From Vibrio sp. HB236076 (GTDB taxonomy: Bacteria; Pseudomonadota; Gammaproteobacteria; Enterobacterales; Vibrionaceae): 64,000 bases of DNA. The position numbers and the translations under genes are program-made. This document shows, in pieces, positions 17,373-25,298 of the stretch; within the stretch, counting starts at the first letter, position 1; every line of letters begins with the position of its first letter. Location: contig NZ_CP162601.1 of assembly GCF_040957575.1 (NCBI RefSeq), forward strand, positions 2,046,001 through 2,110,000, written 5' to 3'. The notes below the pieces were generated by a model. It had not been told where the DNA came from, ran no database searches, and worked only from the letters and a program-made list of their open reading frames with translations.

Positions 17373-18599
17373 ATGAGTAAAGCAATGCAAAATATTGAGA
17401 TGTCATCCAAACTCAACAATGTCTGCTACGACATTAGAGGACCAGTGCTCAAACATGCTAAACGCATGGAGGAAGAAGGGCATAAAATTCTAAAGCTAAA
17501 TATCGGTAACCCCGCCCCTTTTGGCTTTGATGCCCCGGATGAGATCTTAGTTGACGTGATCCGTAACCTACCGACGTCACAAGGTTATGGCGATTCAAAA
17601 GGCATTTACTCCGCCCGAAAAGCCGTCGTGCAACACTACCAACGCAAGGGAATCCGCAGTTTAGATGTGGAAGATGTTTATATCGGCAATGGCGTATCAG
17701 AATTGATTGTCATGGCGATGCAAGCCCTGTTAAACAATGACGACGAAATGTTGGTCCCGGCCCCAGACTACCCGCTGTGGACGGCTGCCGTCTCACTTTC
17801 CGGCGGCAAAGCCGTCCACTACATCTGTGACGAGCAAGCTGATTGGTTCCCGGACCTCGACGATATCAAAGCAAAAATTACCAGCAAAACGCGGGGAATT
17901 GTTCTGATTAACCCCAATAACCCGACCGGGGCAGTGTACAGTCGCGACTTTTTACTCGAGGTCATCGAAATCGCCCGCCAGCACAACTTGATTATTTTTG
18001 CTGATGAAATCTATGACAAAGTTCTTTATGACGGTGCCACACACACCTCGGTTGCAACGCTCACCGAAGACGTCATGGTGGTCACATTCAATGGTCTCTC
18101 AAAGGCCTATCGCGTATGTGGTTTTCGCGGAGGGTGGATGTTTTTAACCGGGCCTAAGCATTTGGCTCAGGGCTACATTAGCGGATTAGAAATTTTATCG
18201 TCTATGCGCTTGTGTGCCAATGTCCCCATGCAACACGCCATTCAAACTGCGCTCGGAGGTTATCAAAGTATCAACGAGCTGATCTTACCCGGTGGCCGCC
18301 TACTTGAGCAACGCGATCGAGCGTGGGAGCTTATCAACCAAGTCCCCGGCGTCTCTTGTGTCAAGCCCAAAGGCGCGATGTATTTATTCCCCAAAATAGA
18401 CACTAAAAAGTACAATATTCACGATGACCAAAAGATGGTATTGGACTTTTTAATCCAAGAAAAAGTGCTCTTAGTACAAGGCAGCGGCTTTAACTGGCCC
18501 AAACCGGACCACTTCCGCATTGTGACTTTGCCTTATGTTGAAGACCTTGAAGCCGCCATTGGTCGTTTTGAGCGTTTCTTAAGCACTTATCGACAATAA
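17373..18599 (+). CDS. alaA: Glutamate-pyruvate aminotransferase
   Basis: This 408-residue class I PLP aminotransferase is strongly similar to E. coli AlaA (YfbQ), which makes alanine from pyruvate and glutamate. Matching blocks are LNIGNPAPFGFDAPDEI, VSELIVMAMQALLN, INPNNPTGAVYS, ADEIYDKVLYDG, the PLP-Lys motif FNGLSKAYR near residue 240, and LCANVPMQHAIQTALGGYQS. An internal ATG at 17385 aligns best with the E. coli N-terminus, so the true start may be four codons later. Both sites have weak Shine-Dalgarno sequences. A strong terminator follows at 18628-18663. Confidence 0.93.
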   Translation: MSKAMQNIEMSSKLNNVCYDIRGPVLKHAKRMEEEGHKILKLNIGNPAPFGFDAPDEILVDVIRNLPTSQGYGDSKGIYSARKAVVQHYQRKGIRSLDVEDVYIGNGVSELIVMAMQALLNNDDEMLVPAPDYPLWTAAVSLSGGKAVHYICDEQADWFPDLDDIKAKITSKTRGIVLINPNNPTGAVYSRDFLLEVIEIARQHNLIIFADEIYDKVLYDGATHTSVATLTEDVMVVTFNGLSKAYRVCGFRGGWMFLTGPKHLAQGYISGLEILSSMRLCANVPMQHAIQTALGGYQSINELILPGGRLLEQRDRAWELINQVPGVSCVKPKGAMYLFPKIDTKKYNIHDDQKMVLDFLIQEKVLLVQGSGFNWPKPDHFRIVTLPYVEDLEAAIGRFERFLSTYRQ

Positions 18600-18627
18600 G
18601 TGCACTAACAACGCTTTCTTCTGCTCA

Positions 18628-18663
18628 ACGGGCAAGTTATGCTGTAACTTGTCCGTTTTTCGG
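18628..18663 (+). terminator. Terminator of alaA
   Basis: A 12-bp stem (ACGGGCAAGTTA with TAACTTGTCCGT, one G-T pair) and a 5-base loop are followed by a T-run. It lies between alaA and yfbR, so yfbR needs its own promoter or depends on read-through. Confidence 0.85.
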
Positions 18664-18677
18664 TTTGAGGAGAGCTT

Positions 18678-19262
18678 ATGAAACAAAGTCACTTTTTTGC
18701 TCACTTGTCGCGTATGAAGCTCATTCAACGTTGGCCTCTTATGCGGTCTGTAACAAAAGAAAACGTCTCTGAACACAGCTTACAAGTTGCCTTCGTCGCT
18801 CACGCCTTGGCATTGATCAAAAACAAAAAGTTTGCCGGCGACATCAACCCCGAACGAGTGGCCTTACTCGCCATGTACCACGACAGCAGCGAAGTACTGA
18901 CCGGCGATTTGCCAACACCAATAAAATACTACAACCCAGATATTGCCAAAGAATACAAAAAGATTGAGACCGCTGCCGAGAAAAAATTGCTCTCTATGCT
19001 ACCTGAGGAGTTTCAAGACGACTTCGCCCCTTTTGTGTGTTCGACCGATGTTTCTGTCCCCGAGCATAAAATCGTTAAACAAGCTGACACCCTGTGTGCG
19101 TACTTAAAATGCTTAGAAGAATTACGAGCGGGTAATCACGAATTTGAATTGGCAAAAAAACGCTTAGAAATCACACTTGAAGAACGGCGCAGCGACGAAA
19201 TGGATTATTTTTTGGCCACCTTTGTGCCCAGTTTTAGTCTTTCTTTAGATGAAATCAGTTAA
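18678..19262 (+). CDS. yfbR: 5'-Deoxynucleotidase
   Basis: This is a 194-residue HD-domain phosphohydrolase that removes phosphate from dNMPs. The catalytic residues known from E. coli YfbR are all in place: Arg18 (QRWP), His33 (SEHSLQ), His68-Asp69 and Glu72 (MYHDSSE), and Asp77 ([11 protein letters not shown]). A GAGGAG Shine-Dalgarno precedes the ATG. It lies 22 bp upstream of a dGTPase-like gene, so both act in deoxynucleotide turnover and are probably cotranscribed. Confidence 0.93.
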   Translation: MKQSHFFAHLSRMKLIQRWPLMRSVTKENVSEHSLQVAFVAHALALIKNKKFAGDINPERVALLAMYHDSSEVLTGDLPTPIKYYNPDIAKEYKKIETAAEKKLLSMLPEEFQDDFAPFVCSTDVSVPEHKIVKQADTLCAYLKCLEELRAGNHEFELAKKRLEITLEERRSDEMDYFLATFVPSFSLSLDEIS

Positions 19263-19284
19263 TTGTTCCTAACAGGAGACGCCT

Positions 19285-20592
19285 TTGAAGTTTAATTTAC
19301 ACCCACTTTGGCAAGAAAGGCACAACGACGAACACAAGATTCGCCGCGATGACCACCGCAGTCCCTATCAACGAGATCGAGCGCGTATTCTTCACTCCGC
19401 CGCCTTTCGCCGCTTGCAATCGAAAACTCAAGTATTGGGAACAAACTTAGACGACTTTCACCGCACGCGGTTAACTCACTCACTGGAAGCGGCCCAACTT
19501 GGCTCAGGCATTGTCGCTCAACTGAAAAAAAAACAGCCCCAATATCAAGATGTACTGCCTTCGACTAGCCTTATCGACTCTTTGTGTCTCGCTCATGACA
19601 TTGGACACCCACCATATGGCCACGGCGGTGAAATCGCACTGAACTTTATGATGAGAGACCACGGCGGCTTTGAAGGCAATGCGCAGACATTTCGCATCGT
19701 GACGCGACTAGAGCCTTACACGGAATACTACGGGATGAACTTGGCGCGCCGCACCCAACTTGGCCTACTCAAATACCCCGCTTTAATCGACAAAGTCAAC
19801 GCGACCCAAGGCTACCCCGTACCAGAGAATCGACGCCAATTAAAAGCCGAGCAATGGGCACCAGCGAAAGGCATATACCAATGCGATAGCAAGCGACTTG
19901 AATGGGTATTGGATCCTTTATGTGACCAAGACCAAGCCCTGTTTCAAAAGTTGTTATTGGCACCGACCGCGACAGAACACGGCAAAACTCGGTTTAAATC
20001 CCTGGATTGCTCTATTATGGAGTTGGCTGATGATATCGCCTATGGGATCCACGATCTTGAAGACGCGATCGTCTTAGGGCTAGTGACGCGAGCGCAATGG
20101 CAAGCAGGCGTAGAAGAGCCAATTACCACCGGTGGGGATTCCTGGTTTAGGCAGCACATTCATTCGATGACCGACATGTTGTTCTCCGGGCAGCACTTTC
20201 AGCGTAAAGATGCCATCGGCGGTATGGTCAATGCCCTGCTTACCAGCATCCGTATCGATTTTGTCGACCAAGAGTTTATCAGTCCACTGCTTAGCTACAA
20301 CGCGAAGTTGGACCCATCGATGGCCCAGACATTGGAGATTTTAAAGCAATTTGTCAGTGAGAATGTGGTGCATATCCCTCAAGTTCAAATCGTCGAATAT
20401 CGCGGTCAACAAGTGATTATGGATGTCTTTGAAGTATTTGCCGCCAACCCTGAGCGCCTGCTGCCTCAAGCGGCCAAATTAACCTGGCAACGCGCAGAAG
20501 AAAAAGGGCTAGGAATGAGAGCCATCGCCGATTACATCTCATCGCTGACTGACCGGCAAGCGGAGAGCTTACATCAAAAGCTTTTCTCCTAA
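19285..20592 (+). CDS. dGTPase-like triphosphohydrolase
   Basis: This 435-residue HD-domain enzyme would split dNTPs into deoxynucleoside and triphosphate. The HD metal ligands are His65 (RLTHSLEAAQ) and His104-Asp105 (LAHDIGHPPYGHGG), with the N-terminal block HRSPYQRDRARILHSAAFRRL. It is shorter than E. coli Dgt (about 505) and matches the shorter dGTPase-like class common in Vibrio. The start is TTG at 19285, eight bases after AGGAGA. It follows yfbR by 22 bp. Enzymes of this family limit the dNTP pool, and some give phage resistance; there is no evidence here for the latter. Confidence 0.88.
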   Translation: MKFNLHPLWQERHNDEHKIRRDDHRSPYQRDRARILHSAAFRRLQSKTQVLGTNLDDFHRTRLTHSLEAAQLGSGIVAQLKKKQPQYQDVLPSTSLIDSLCLAHDIGHPPYGHGGEIALNFMMRDHGGFEGNAQTFRIVTRLEPYTEYYGMNLARRTQLGLLKYPALIDKVNATQGYPVPENRRQLKAEQWAPAKGIYQCDSKRLEWVLDPLCDQDQALFQKLLLAPTATEHGKTRFKSLDCSIMELADDIAYGIHDLEDAIVLGLVTRAQWQAGVEEPITTGGDSWFRQHIHSMTDMLFSGQHFQRKDAIGGMVNALLTSIRIDFVDQEFISPLLSYNAKLDPSMAQTLEILKQFVSENVVHIPQVQIVEYRGQQVIMDVFEVFAANPERLLPQAAKLTWQRAEEKGLGMRAIADYISSLTDRQAESLHQKLFS

Positions 20593-20616
20593 CGCATTGC
20601 TTGGCATCGTTAACAC

Positions 20617-20742
20617 CAAACTCGCTGGGGTGCCGACCACTCAAGCGGGTTAAAAACTCGATAACTGCGTCACAAAGCAACTTGTAGAGCCAAGCTTAAG
20701 ATTGCGGCTATACAAAAAACCGCGCCTTGTTGTTAAGTTTTG
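20617..20742. repeat. Degenerate MITE-like repeat, copy D
   Basis: Between the dGTPase gene and tapT, the blocks GCTGG..., GGTTAAAAACTCGATAAC, CAACTTGTAGA, CAAAAAACCGCGCCTTGTT and TTAAG line up in order with the interior of the repeats at 5908 and 50479. The terminal TACCAATCT sequences are lost. I read it as an old decayed copy. Confidence 0.45.
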
Positions 20743-20782
20743 CCTGCATTTTTCCATTAAAAACGACTTAAGAGGATTTGTA

Positions 20783-21406
20783 TTAATCCGATTGCTCTAA
20801 ACCATAATGTGACGCCAATACCTCTGGTGGCATTTGTGACATATAAAAATCAATCATCTGATTAAAAGAGTGTAATAGCGGTGAAAAGTCGTTGTCGGGC
20901 TCTAGCAACGACAAAAGGTGATAACCGGCCTCAACCGTCGATAAATAGTGGCTTTTCGGCGCTTTGCGCAAGCGATAGTCACCGCATAACCCCTCGGGTA
21001 AGCACACGCTTGGCAGTGAATGTAGGTTACTCGACAGGCGCCACATTTTGTAAGCTTTTTTCCAAGTACCATCGAGCAATATCACACACAATGCCTTGCC
21101 CTGGTGCTCTGCCGAAGAGAAAGACTGACCCAGCGCCACCGACTGCTCACTTGGGTATAACAGGACACAATGGTAACTCGGGTTAGTCAGTAGTGTATTT
21201 AACATCGCGTTATCGGTAAAATCTTCCCCGACGAGCACTTGGCAAGAGTCTAAGCTCAACTCTAAGATTGGCGCCGTCGCCAACGCTTGCGACGTCTCAG
21301 TATGGTGCTGTAATATCACTAATTTTGTTTGTGCTTGTAGCGGTGTGATTGACGCACAAATACACGCTTTTCGGGCTTTGTAACACGCCGGACAATATCG
21401 GGACAT
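20783..21406 (-). CDS. tapT: tRNA-uridine aminocarboxypropyltransferase (DTW domain)
   Basis: This 207-residue DTW-domain protein of the TapT/YfiP type adds an aminocarboxypropyl group from SAM to a uridine in the tRNA variable loop (acp3U47 in E. coli). The N-terminal C-x2-C...C-x-C cluster CPACYKARKACIC probably binds zinc. The DTW core is VILLDGTWKKAYKM, followed by YRLRKAPKSHYLSTVEAGYHLL. Its start codon is only 11 bp from the start assigned to the divergent rrtA gene. Confidence 0.85.
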   Translation of the reverse strand: MSRYCPACYKARKACICASITPLQAQTKLVILQHHTETSQALATAPILELSLDSCQVLVGEDFTDNAMLNTLLTNPSYHCVLLYPSEQSVALGQSFSSAEHQGKALCVILLDGTWKKAYKMWRLSSNLHSLPSVCLPEGLCGDYRLRKAPKSHYLSTVEAGYHLLSLLEPDNDFSPLLHSFNQMIDFYMSQMPPEVLASHYGLEQSD

Positions 21407-21417
21407 CCAATACCTCT

Positions 21418-21990
21418 ATGATTATCGCCTTTTTCTTTACCTTGTTCAGCTTGATCGCTCAATTGCCAAGTATAGCAAACGAGTTATTCTGGTCTCACTT
21501 ACTGATCGCGCAAGGACAGTGGTGGCGGATAATAACAGGAAACGTTATCCATACCAATATCACCCACTGGGCGATGAATATATCGGCTCTGTGGCTTATG
21601 TGTTTTGTCTTTCGTTGGTCACCTCGCCAAATAACGCTGTTGCTGTTATCCGGTGCCTGCTGCGTAGGGCTCGGCTTACTACTCACCGACATGCAACAAT
21701 ACGTCGGTCTGTCTGGGGTATTGCATTATTTGTGGGCATACAGTAGCGCAAACGAGTGGCGCAGGGGTCAACGCAGTAGCAGCCTACTGTGCTTAGCGAT
21801 AGTGTTAAAGGTGGGTTGGGAGCAATGGTATGGGGCTTCAGCACTGACGGAGCAATGGATTGAGGCGTCAGTTGCGATCAACGCGCATTTAGTCGGTATG
21901 GTGTGTGGATTTGCCCTAGCGCTGTTTAGCCATCAAGGGGGCACATCCGGGCTCTACTCTGTCGTTAAATCAATGACCAAGCGACAATAA
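21418..21990 (+). CDS. rrtA: Rhombosortase (rhomboid-family protease)
   Basis: This is a 190-residue integral membrane serine protease of the rhombosortase subfamily, with about six hydrophobic helices. The nucleophile is Ser99 in the GLSGVLHY motif, the general base is His157 in NAHLVGMVCG, and an upstream HTNITHWAMNISALWL matches the rhomboid oxyanion region. Rhombosortases cleave the GlyGly-CTERM tail of exported proteins and help anchor or release them at the surface. No protein in this window carries such a tail. I start at ATG 21418; an in-frame TTG at 21349 would overlap tapT. There is no good Shine-Dalgarno. Confidence 0.83.
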   Translation: MIIAFFFTLFSLIAQLPSIANELFWSHLLIAQGQWWRIITGNVIHTNITHWAMNISALWLMCFVFRWSPRQITLLLLSGACCVGLGLLLTDMQQYVGLSGVLHYLWAYSSANEWRRGQRSSSLLCLAIVLKVGWEQWYGASALTEQWIEASVAINAHLVGMVCGFALALFSHQGGTSGLYSVVKSMTKRQ

Positions 21991-22074
21991 GCGCTACTCC
22001 TAGTCATCGGTTTGTCGTCTGTTATTCAATGGGGGGCAATGACAAGGTAAGTATGTACTCACCATGGAAAGGGG

Positions 22075-22116
22075 AAAACCTCAGCCAAACGGGGCGGTAG
22101 CGCCATTTGGCTAAGG
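22075..22116 (-). terminator. Terminator of the comEA-like gene
   Basis: On the minus strand, CCTTAGCCAAA pairs with TTTGGCTGAGG (one mismatch) around a GC-rich inner hairpin, then TTTT follows. Confidence 0.65.
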
Positions 22117-22124
22117 AATAAAAA

Positions 22125-22496
22125 TTATAACGTTATCCGTTGGCGGTTTTTAGCCAACAACGCCGGGCCGATTCCCTTCACTTGCGTTAAACTGTCGACA
22201 CTGGTAAACGGGCCGTTCAACTCTCGATAATCAACGATACGCTGCGCTTTTTTCTCCCCGACCCCGGTGAGTAACGTCGCCAGTTCATGAGTTGAAGCTT
22301 GATTGATATTCACTGTCACTTCAATGCCTTGTAGCGTTTTATCCACCGGGTTAATAGTCGGATTCACTTGCGTGTTGGCCACCACATCAACGGGTGACTG
22401 AATCGCTGATACAGCTTGGTTTTCCATGCTGTCAGCCACGGCATTTGAAGCCAATACCACAGTGAACATCGCGCTTAATAGAGTCAGTTTTTTCAT
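22125..22496 (-). CDS. ComEA-like secreted helix-hairpin-helix protein
   Basis: This is a 123-residue exported protein. A signal peptide (MKKLTLLSAMFTVVLASNAVA) and a ~40-residue linker precede two helix-hairpin-helix motifs at about 65-120 (VNINQASTHELATLLTGVGEKKAQRIVDY and VDSLTQVKGIGPALL). This matches the small periplasmic ComEA proteins that bind incoming DNA during natural transformation in Vibrio. Many proteobacteria have more than one such protein, so a competence role is probable rather than certain. A GGAG Shine-Dalgarno precedes the start. It lies downstream of ppiD, with terminators on both sides. Confidence 0.85.
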   Translation of the reverse strand: MKKLTLLSAMFTVVLASNAVADSMENQAVSAIQSPVDVVANTQVNPTINPVDKTLQGIEVTVNINQASTHELATLLTGVGEKKAQRIVDYRELNGPFTSVDSLTQVKGIGPALLAKNRQRITL

Positions 22497-22566
22497 ACGG
22501 TTCTCCTTTTTTTGAAACCGTATTCAGCTTATGTCGAAGCGGCGAAACTCCCCAGGCGCACGAGAC

Positions 22567-22599
22567 AAAAACAAAAGGGGCTGCAAATGCAACCCCTCT
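22567..22599 (-). terminator. Terminator of ppiD
   Basis: On the minus strand, AGGGGTTGCA and TGCAGCCCCT form a stem with a very short loop, followed by TTTTGTTTTTG. Confidence 0.85.
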
Positions 22600-22630
22600 T
22601 TAGCAACATACCGATTACCTAGTTTTTGTC

Positions 22631-24502
22631 TTACTGATCACTCTCTGAAGTCAAATACACATCGATATCAGTATCGGCACGCAACGCGGTGATGAGTGCC
22701 GTCAGATCTTGCTGCAGTAAGCTCTGCGTCAACTGTTCGGCATAGCGGGACTCATCAACTTGCTGTTGAGAGGTTCCGATGCCCTCGAGCTTAATCACAA
22801 CGACATTACCTTGCTGATCTTCAGACTGAGTAAAGGTTGGCTTGCCATCTTGCGGTTTTTTCATCGCGAAGACATCATTAGCTAATGGCGAACGGCGATC
22901 AATGGTCTCTAAATCGCCAAAGGCCAACTGGTGCTCTGCCAATAAACTATCGTCACCTTGTGCTAAGCCCTCAACCAACTGAGACGCCAGTTCTTCTGCT
23001 TTATCAAGTGACTTTTGTGCCTTCAACTGCTCTATCACTTGTGGTTTGACTTCTTCAAGTGGCAAGACCGTCGCTTCACGACTATCGTCAACTCGTACGA
23101 CAACAATATGCTCAGCGCCAATTTCAATCGCTGCTGAGTTTAGACCCTGGAGTTTTACCTCATCACTGTTAAGTGCTTGTTCAACCGCCGGGTACTGAAG
23201 AACCTCAGGCAGGTCATCTTGTGAGATAAAATCGGTATGCTCAATACTCACTCCTGCAATCTTGGCCGCGCTTTCTAGAGAGTCTGGCGATTCGAACGCT
23301 GCCTGATCAATCTGATTTTGCAGGTCGTAGTATTGATCCGCGACTTGATTGTCAACGAGATCTTGTTTGATCTGCTCTTGCACTTCGCTAAGTGGCTGAG
23401 TATCACCTGCTTTAATCTCTTCTAACTGAATAAGGTGATAACCAAAATCTGTTTTCACAACGCCCGATAAATCACCAGCGTTAGCCAATGAGAATGCAGC
23501 TTGCTCAAATTCTGGCGCCATGGTGCCTTTTTCAATCCAACCAAGGTCACCACCTTTAGTGGCACTGCCGCCATCTTGTGACTCTGCCTTGGCTAACTCA
23601 GCAAAGTTGGCGCCGTCTTGCAGTTTTTTTAACGCCGCTTCTGCTTGTTGTTCTGCGTCATCGCCGCGGAACAAAATATGACGAACACGGCGTTGCTCTT
23701 CACTGGTAAAATCAGACAAATGCTCTTGATAATAAGCTTCTATCTCTTGATCTGTCACCGAAGCTGACGATTGTAGGCCTTGGGCAGAAAACTCAATATA
23801 CGACAATTTGAACTGCTCAGGACGGCTAAATTGTTCTTGGTTTGATTGGTAATACCCTTCAATATCTTGATCTGACAACTCAATTTGATCAGCAAATTGC
23901 TCAGCAGTAATCGTCAAACGCTCGATGTTACGCGTTTGCGTCAATAGAGACACTTGTTGCTTAACCTCACTAGGTAAGCTGAACTCACTGTTTTGCAAAG
24001 CTTGAGTCAACTGTTCTTGCAACAAACTGCGTCGCATCACTTGGGCAAAAGAGTCTGGGGTATAGCCATTGACACGCAAGGCACTTTGGTAAGTGTCTTT
24101 GTCAAATTGGCCACCGTTTTGGAAAGCGGGAATATCGACAATCGCCTGACGAACTTGCTGGTCACTGATTTTAAGACCGAGATCATCGGCAAGTTGCAAC
24201 ATCAAAGCGTCGTTAATCATTTCTTGCAGTACGGACTGACGCAACGAATCGACGTAGCCTGGTTGAGCCATGAGCTGACCAAAGTACTCCCCCATTTGGG
24301 CCTGCAAGCGACTGCGTTGGTTTTGGTAGGCTGACTCAAAGTCTTGACGTGTAATCGGGGTGCTCCCCACTTCAGCCACGTTGTTATTACTGCCACTCAC
24401 CAGGTAATTTCCCACACCGGCAAAGACAAAGGCCAGTATGATCAAACCTAAGATTATTTTGACCACGATGCTATTTGCACCTTCTCGTAGCCGATCCATC
24501 AT
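22631..24502 (-). CDS. ppiD: Periplasmic folding chaperone (peptidyl-prolyl isomerase D)
   Basis: This 623-residue inner-membrane-anchored chaperone works at the Sec translocon exit. One N-terminal membrane helix (IVVKIILGLIILAFVFAGVGNYLV) leads into the periplasmic SurA-like chaperone region. A single parvulin domain at about 268-360 contains RRVRHILFRG, GGDLGWIEKGTMAPEFEQAAFSL (19-23 region) and VVKTDFGYHLIQL. A second, weaker rotamase-like region and a C-terminal domain follow. The length matches E. coli PpiD (623). Two Met codons open the frame and either may be used. It ends the tig-clpPX-lon-hupB-ppiD block. Confidence 0.94.
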   Translation of the reverse strand: MMDRLREGANSIVVKIILGLIILAFVFAGVGNYLVSGSNNNVAEVGSTPITRQDFESAYQNQRSRLQAQMGEYFGQLMAQPGYVDSLRQSVLQEMINDALMLQLADDLGLKISDQQVRQAIVDIPAFQNGGQFDKDTYQSALRVNGYTPDSFAQVMRRSLLQEQLTQALQNSEFSLPSEVKQQVSLLTQTRNIERLTITAEQFADQIELSDQDIEGYYQSNQEQFSRPEQFKLSYIEFSAQGLQSSASVTDQEIEAYYQEHLSDFTSEEQRRVRHILFRGDDAEQQAEAALKKLQDGANFAELAKAESQDGGSATKGGDLGWIEKGTMAPEFEQAAFSLANAGDLSGVVKTDFGYHLIQLEEIKAGDTQPLSEVQEQIKQDLVDNQVADQYYDLQNQIDQAAFESPDSLESAAKIAGVSIEHTDFISQDDLPEVLQYPAVEQALNSDEVKLQGLNSAAIEIGAEHIVVVRVDDSREATVLPLEEVKPQVIEQLKAQKSLDKAEELASQLVEGLAQGDDSLLAEHQLAFGDLETIDRRSPLANDVFAMKKPQDGKPTFTQSEDQQGNVVVIKLEGIGTSQQQVDESRYAEQLTQSLLQQDLTALITALRADTDIDVYLTSESDQ

Positions 24503-24562
24503 ATTGTAAAGCTCTCCACTCTTGAAGCCATGGCTTCTTCTATTGTCTCATTGGATAATATC

Positions 24563-24595
24563 AGAAAAATAAATGCGCATCATTAGGATGCGCAT
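24563..24595 (-). terminator. Terminator of hupB
   Basis: On the minus strand, AATGCGCATC and GATGCGCATT form a 10-bp stem with a short loop, followed by TATTTTTCT. Confidence 0.85.
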
Positions 24596-24635
24596 TAACT
24601 TAAAACGTTCAATTAAAATCAATTACCGATGAAGA

Positions 24636-24911
24636 TTACTGATTGCACGCATCTTTAAGCGCTTTACCCGGCTTAAAAGCAGGCACTTTCGCTTCGGCAA
24701 TTTGAATCTCTGCCCCTGTCTTCGGGTTGCGACCGGTACGTGCTGCACGAGTGCGAACACTGAAAGTACCAAAGCCAATCAAAGACACTTGGTCACCTGA
24801 TTGTAGGGTTTCGCCAACGGCTTCAATCATCGCATCAAGAGCACGGCCTGCTGATGCTTTTGACAAATCGGCATCGGCAGCAATTTTTTCTACAAGTTGA
24901 GTTTTATTCAC
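24636..24911 (-). CDS. hupB: DNA-binding protein HU-beta
   Basis: This is a 91-residue nucleoid protein that bends and compacts DNA as a dimer. The signature is [20 protein letters not shown], with the DNA-contacting arm Arg-Asn-Pro, and the C-terminus [17 protein letters not shown] chose GTG at 24911 ([11 protein letters not shown]), which aligns with the N-terminus of E. coli HupB. The longer open frame begins at 24932. The Cys near the C-terminus (ALKDACNQ) is unusual but harmless. It has its own terminator and a long 5' region (24912-25298) that holds a repeat. Confidence 0.95.
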   Translation of the reverse strand: MNKTQLVEKIAADADLSKASAGRALDAMIEAVGETLQSGDQVSLIGFGTFSVRTRAARTGRNPKTGAEIQIAEAKVPAFKPGKALKDACNQ

Positions 24912-25030
24912 TGTTATTCCCCTTTGTGTCACCGATGAATACGATACGAGGTGACGTTATCCATTTCTAAAATAAAGTCTAACTAAATGACTCATGTAAA
25001 CGTTAGAAACCCAATTGACGGTTTCAGTAA

Positions 25031-25120
25031 TGCCAATCTGAATAAGCGTGTGATCAATGACTGCGCAGCAGAATCGAGTGTCGCCCAGCGAGTACGACCC
25101 GCTAATTCGCTAGATTGGCA
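25031..25120. repeat. Short MITE-like repeat, copy E (90 bp)
   Basis: Ends TGCCAATCTGAATAAGC and GCTAATTCGCTAGATTGGCA form an inverted repeat (outer nine bases TGCCAATCT / AGATTGGCA perfect). The inner block TGTGATCAATGA is the complement of the right-hand block of the repeat at 50479. It looks like a shortened, reversed relative of the other copies. It lies upstream of hupB. The rest of the 24912-25298 interval shows only the lon terminator and presumably the hupB promoter. Confidence 0.5.
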
Positions 25121-25202
25121 CAAAGCCAAAACAAGTGTTTAACTCTGACAATGTGAGTCAAACAACTTTCAGCACTCATTCAACGTTGACTAACTTAGCC
25201 TT

Positions 25203-25241
25203 GAAAAAAAACGCTGACAAGCCTTTTTCGAGCTGTCAGCG
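25203..25241 (-). terminator. Terminator of lon
   Basis: On the minus strand, CGCTGACAG and CTTGTCAGCG pair around a loop and are followed by TTTTTTTTC. Confidence 0.85.
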
Positions 25242-25298
25242 TAAAGATTAATAATATTTGTCCTTAATCACTCAATTTCGTGAGCAAGTGGATAAACA

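Noticed and set aside
19285..20592. dGTPase-like gene as part of an anti-phage system
   Set aside because: Some dGTPases limit phage, but this gene is paired with the housekeeping nucleotidase yfbR and no other defence gene is nearby.
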